From positions 1 to 23,137 of the forward strand of contig JBNGDI010000039.1 in NCBI GenBank assembly GCA_049975425.1: 23,137 bases of DNA, read 5' to 3'. This DNA comes from HyVt-105 sp049975425 (GTDB taxonomy: Bacteria; Bacteroidota; Bacteroidia; Bacteroidales; VadinHA17). Under the pieces are notes generated by a model. The model saw nothing but the letters and a program-made list of their open reading frames with translations. It did no database searches and was not told where the DNA came from. Of the stretch, positions 21,797 to 23,137 are shown in pieces (position 1 is the first letter of the stretch; each line of letters starts with the position of its first letter). The translations under genes were made by a program, and so were the position numbers.

Positions 21797-23022
21797 TGAA
21801 AACAAGAGAAGTCATATCGTCGGTAATCGATGCCCAGCGGGCAGATCTGGACAAAATACCGGAAGGATTAACCAGGGAATTGCTGGGGGATATCCAGGTC
21901 ACCCCGAATTTCTGTTCCATCATTTCCGGGATTCGTCGCTGTGGGAAAAGTACCTTAATGATGCAGTTATTGAAGAAGTGTGAGGGGGAGTCGCTTTTCC
22001 TGAAATTTGAAGATATCCGGCTGGCCGGGTTTGAGACAGCTGATTTCTCCCGTTTGGATGCAGAGATTAAAAAGCGCGGTGCAAAGTTTCTGTTTTTTGA
22101 TGAAATACAGGTGGTGGATGGGTGGGAAATATTTATCAGCCAGAAACTTGCTGAAGATTTCCTGGTGTTTATCACCTGTTCCAATGCCTCATTGCTGAGT
22201 AAAGAACTGGGGACACGCCTGACAGGCAGGCATTTATCCTATGAGCTGCATCCTTTCTCATACAGCGAATTTCTCAGGTTCAGGAAGCTGAAAAACAATG
22301 CTGACAATTTTAACGATTATCTGAATACCGGAGGGATGCCGGAATATATTAAAAACAAAAGGGGGATCATTCTGCAACAACTGGTTGATGACATTCTTTA
22401 CCGTGATATTGCGGTAAGGCACAACCTGCGCAGTGTTGACGGCCTGAGGGAAATGACGGTATACCTGATCTCGAATATCGGAAAACCGGTTTCTGCCCGC
22501 AAATTAACCGGATTGTTCGGAATTTCATCAGCAACTACCGTAACCGATTATTTTGCCTATCTGAAAGATTCCTACCTGCTGGATTTTCTTCCCCAGTTTG
22601 ATTATTCGGTAAAAGCACAGATCAGGAATCCGAAAAAGGTATATGCAATGGACATGGGTATCTACCATCAGATAAAAACCACCTTTACCGATGATTATGG
22701 AAGAAGTCTTGAAAATGCTGTATACCTTTACCTTAGAAGGCTGAATAAAGACCTGTTCTATTTTACCGGAAAGGGAGAGTGTGATTTTGTGATAGTGGAA
22801 AAAGGAAAAGCACAGGCCTGTATACAGGTGTGTTTCAGGTTGGATGATCTGAATATGAAACGGGAACTGGGCGGGTTGAAAGCAGCACTTGATTTTTTTG
22901 GATTCCATGAAGGCCTTATTATTACCCATAACCAGAAGGATGTAATTGAATACGGGGGGGTAACCATAAAACTGGTCCCGGCCACGGATTATTTGCTGGG
23001 TCTTGGAAGCAATAGAAAATGA
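21796..23022 (+). CDS. AAA+ ATPase with DUF4143 C-terminal domain
   Basis: This 408-aa protein is of the widespread prokaryotic 'AAA_14 / DUF4143' type. Walker A is GIRRCGKST (residues 45-53), Walker B is FLFFDEIQ (about 95-102), and the sensor-like stretch FITCSNASLLSKELGTRLTGR follows. Residues 200-270 hold a winged-helix-like segment. The C-terminus has GKGECDFVIVEKGKAQACIQV, the D/E-x-K-like core of the DUF4143 nuclease-fold domain. Family function is not established; such genes occur in many copies and are thought to spread between genomes. It is complete, with its own promoter and terminator, and is flanked by imperfect repeats, which suggests an independent cassette. No partner toxin or antitoxin is visible. 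Confidence 0.92.
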   Translation: MKTREVISSVIDAQRADLDKIPEGLTRELLGDIQVTPNFCSIISGIRRCGKSTLMMQLLKKCEGESLFLKFEDIRLAGFETADFSRLDAEIKKRGAKFLFFDEIQVVDGWEIFISQKLAEDFLVFITCSNASLLSKELGTRLTGRHLSYELHPFSYSEFLRFRKLKNNADNFNDYLNTGGMPEYIKNKRGIILQQLVDDILYRDIAVRHNLRSVDGLREMTVYLISNIGKPVSARKLTGLFGISSATTVTDYFAYLKDSYLLDFLPQFDYSVKAQIRNPKKVYAMDMGIYHQIKTTFTDDYGRSLENAVYLYLRRLNKDLFYFTGKGECDFVIVEKGKAQACIQVCFRLDDLNMKRELGGLKAALDFFGFHEGLIITHNQKDVIEYGGVTIKLVPATDYLLGLGSNRK

Positions 23023-23043
23023 GGCTTCAGCCTTACTTTTTTT
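23020..23043 (+). terminator. Intrinsic terminator overlapping the ATPase stop codon
   Basis: TGAGGC (23020-23025), which includes the stop codon, pairs with GCCTTA (23030-23035, one G-U) around a TTCA loop, followed by C and seven T residues (23037-23043). Confidence 0.75.
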
Positions 23044-23097
23044 GCATCATGCCGTCCTTACAGGAGCAAGCTCCTGACGTTTGCCCTGATGCAAAAA
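23039..23097. repeat. Nested inverted repeat downstream of the ATPase gene
   Basis: TTTTTGCATCA (23039-23049) and TGATGCAAAAA (23087-23097) are perfect inverted repeats of 11 bp. Inside them CAGGAGC (23061-23067) and GCTCCTG (23070-23076) form a tight second hairpin. The T-run precedes and the A-run follows, so this is not an ordinary terminator. It resembles a REP-like or mobile-element end and contains the right copy of the imperfect direct repeat. Confidence 0.6.
23061..23088 (+). repeat. Imperfect direct repeat, right copy
   Basis: This is the partner of 21628-21655 (23 of 28 positions identical, ungapped). It contains the CAGGAGC/GCTCCTG palindrome; the left copy has lost most of that symmetry. 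Confidence 0.45.
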
Positions 23098-23137
23098 GGT
23101 AAAAAATCTGTGGGCTTTTTCCTGCTTGCTGCCAGGG

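Noticed and set aside
1..23137. CRISPR arrays, tRNA or rRNA genes, transposases and integrases
   Set aside because: I looked for regularly spaced repeats, tRNA-like TTCRANY loops with CCA ends, rRNA stretches and DDE or tyrosine-recombinase motifs on both strands and saw none.

Overview
The window looks like a chromosomal stretch from a member of the Bacteroidota (probably Bacteroidales or a relative), at middling GC. The evidence is Bacteroidota-type promoters (TTTG / TAnnTTTG), a Bacteroidota-like RecA, and the gene families present. The taxonomic call is inference; there is no rRNA or tRNA gene here to confirm it.

Layout. (1) 153-3813, minus strand: bcp peroxiredoxin, recA, then a lipoprotein S9 serine peptidase, closely spaced. 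(2) 3946-7497, plus strand: a secreted protein with two SPOR domains, clpS, a short NfeD protein and the flotillin-like floA, ending at a clear intrinsic terminator (7520-7548). (3) 7667-9133, plus strand: a long GH130-family protein with a large extra N-terminal region. (4) 12341-9179, minus strand: NEW3-domain membrane protein, ABC ATPase and ABC-2 permease, behind a good promoter at 12386-12415. (5) 19615-12555, minus strand: a tight run of small lipoprotein, CbpA-type DnaJ, an unrecognised 120-aa protein, a 747-aa GT4-toroid fusion, mannose-1-phosphate guanylyltransferase, GH130 and a second GT4. (6) 19616-19971: no convincing protein gene, but a strongly structured plus-strand RNA or leader with mutually exclusive stems and an intrinsic terminator, then an operator-like palindrome. 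(7) 19972-23022, plus strand: lipoprotein GH5, a 109-aa unknown, and an AAA+ ATPase of the DUF4143 class with its own promoter and terminator. By eye this last part is more A/T-rich, and the ATPase lies between imperfect direct repeats.

How it may work together. Run (5) reads as a cytosolic mannoside cycle. ManC makes GDP-mannose, two GT4 enzymes could build a mannose-containing glycan, and a GH130 phosphorylase would release mannose 1-phosphate, which is ManC's own substrate. None of these proteins has a signal peptide. This points to an internal mannoside reserve or solute rather than only an exported polysaccharide, but the product is not proven by sequence.

The two points most worth following up are this chaperone-linked mannose operon and the RNA/attenuator at about 19660-19850.
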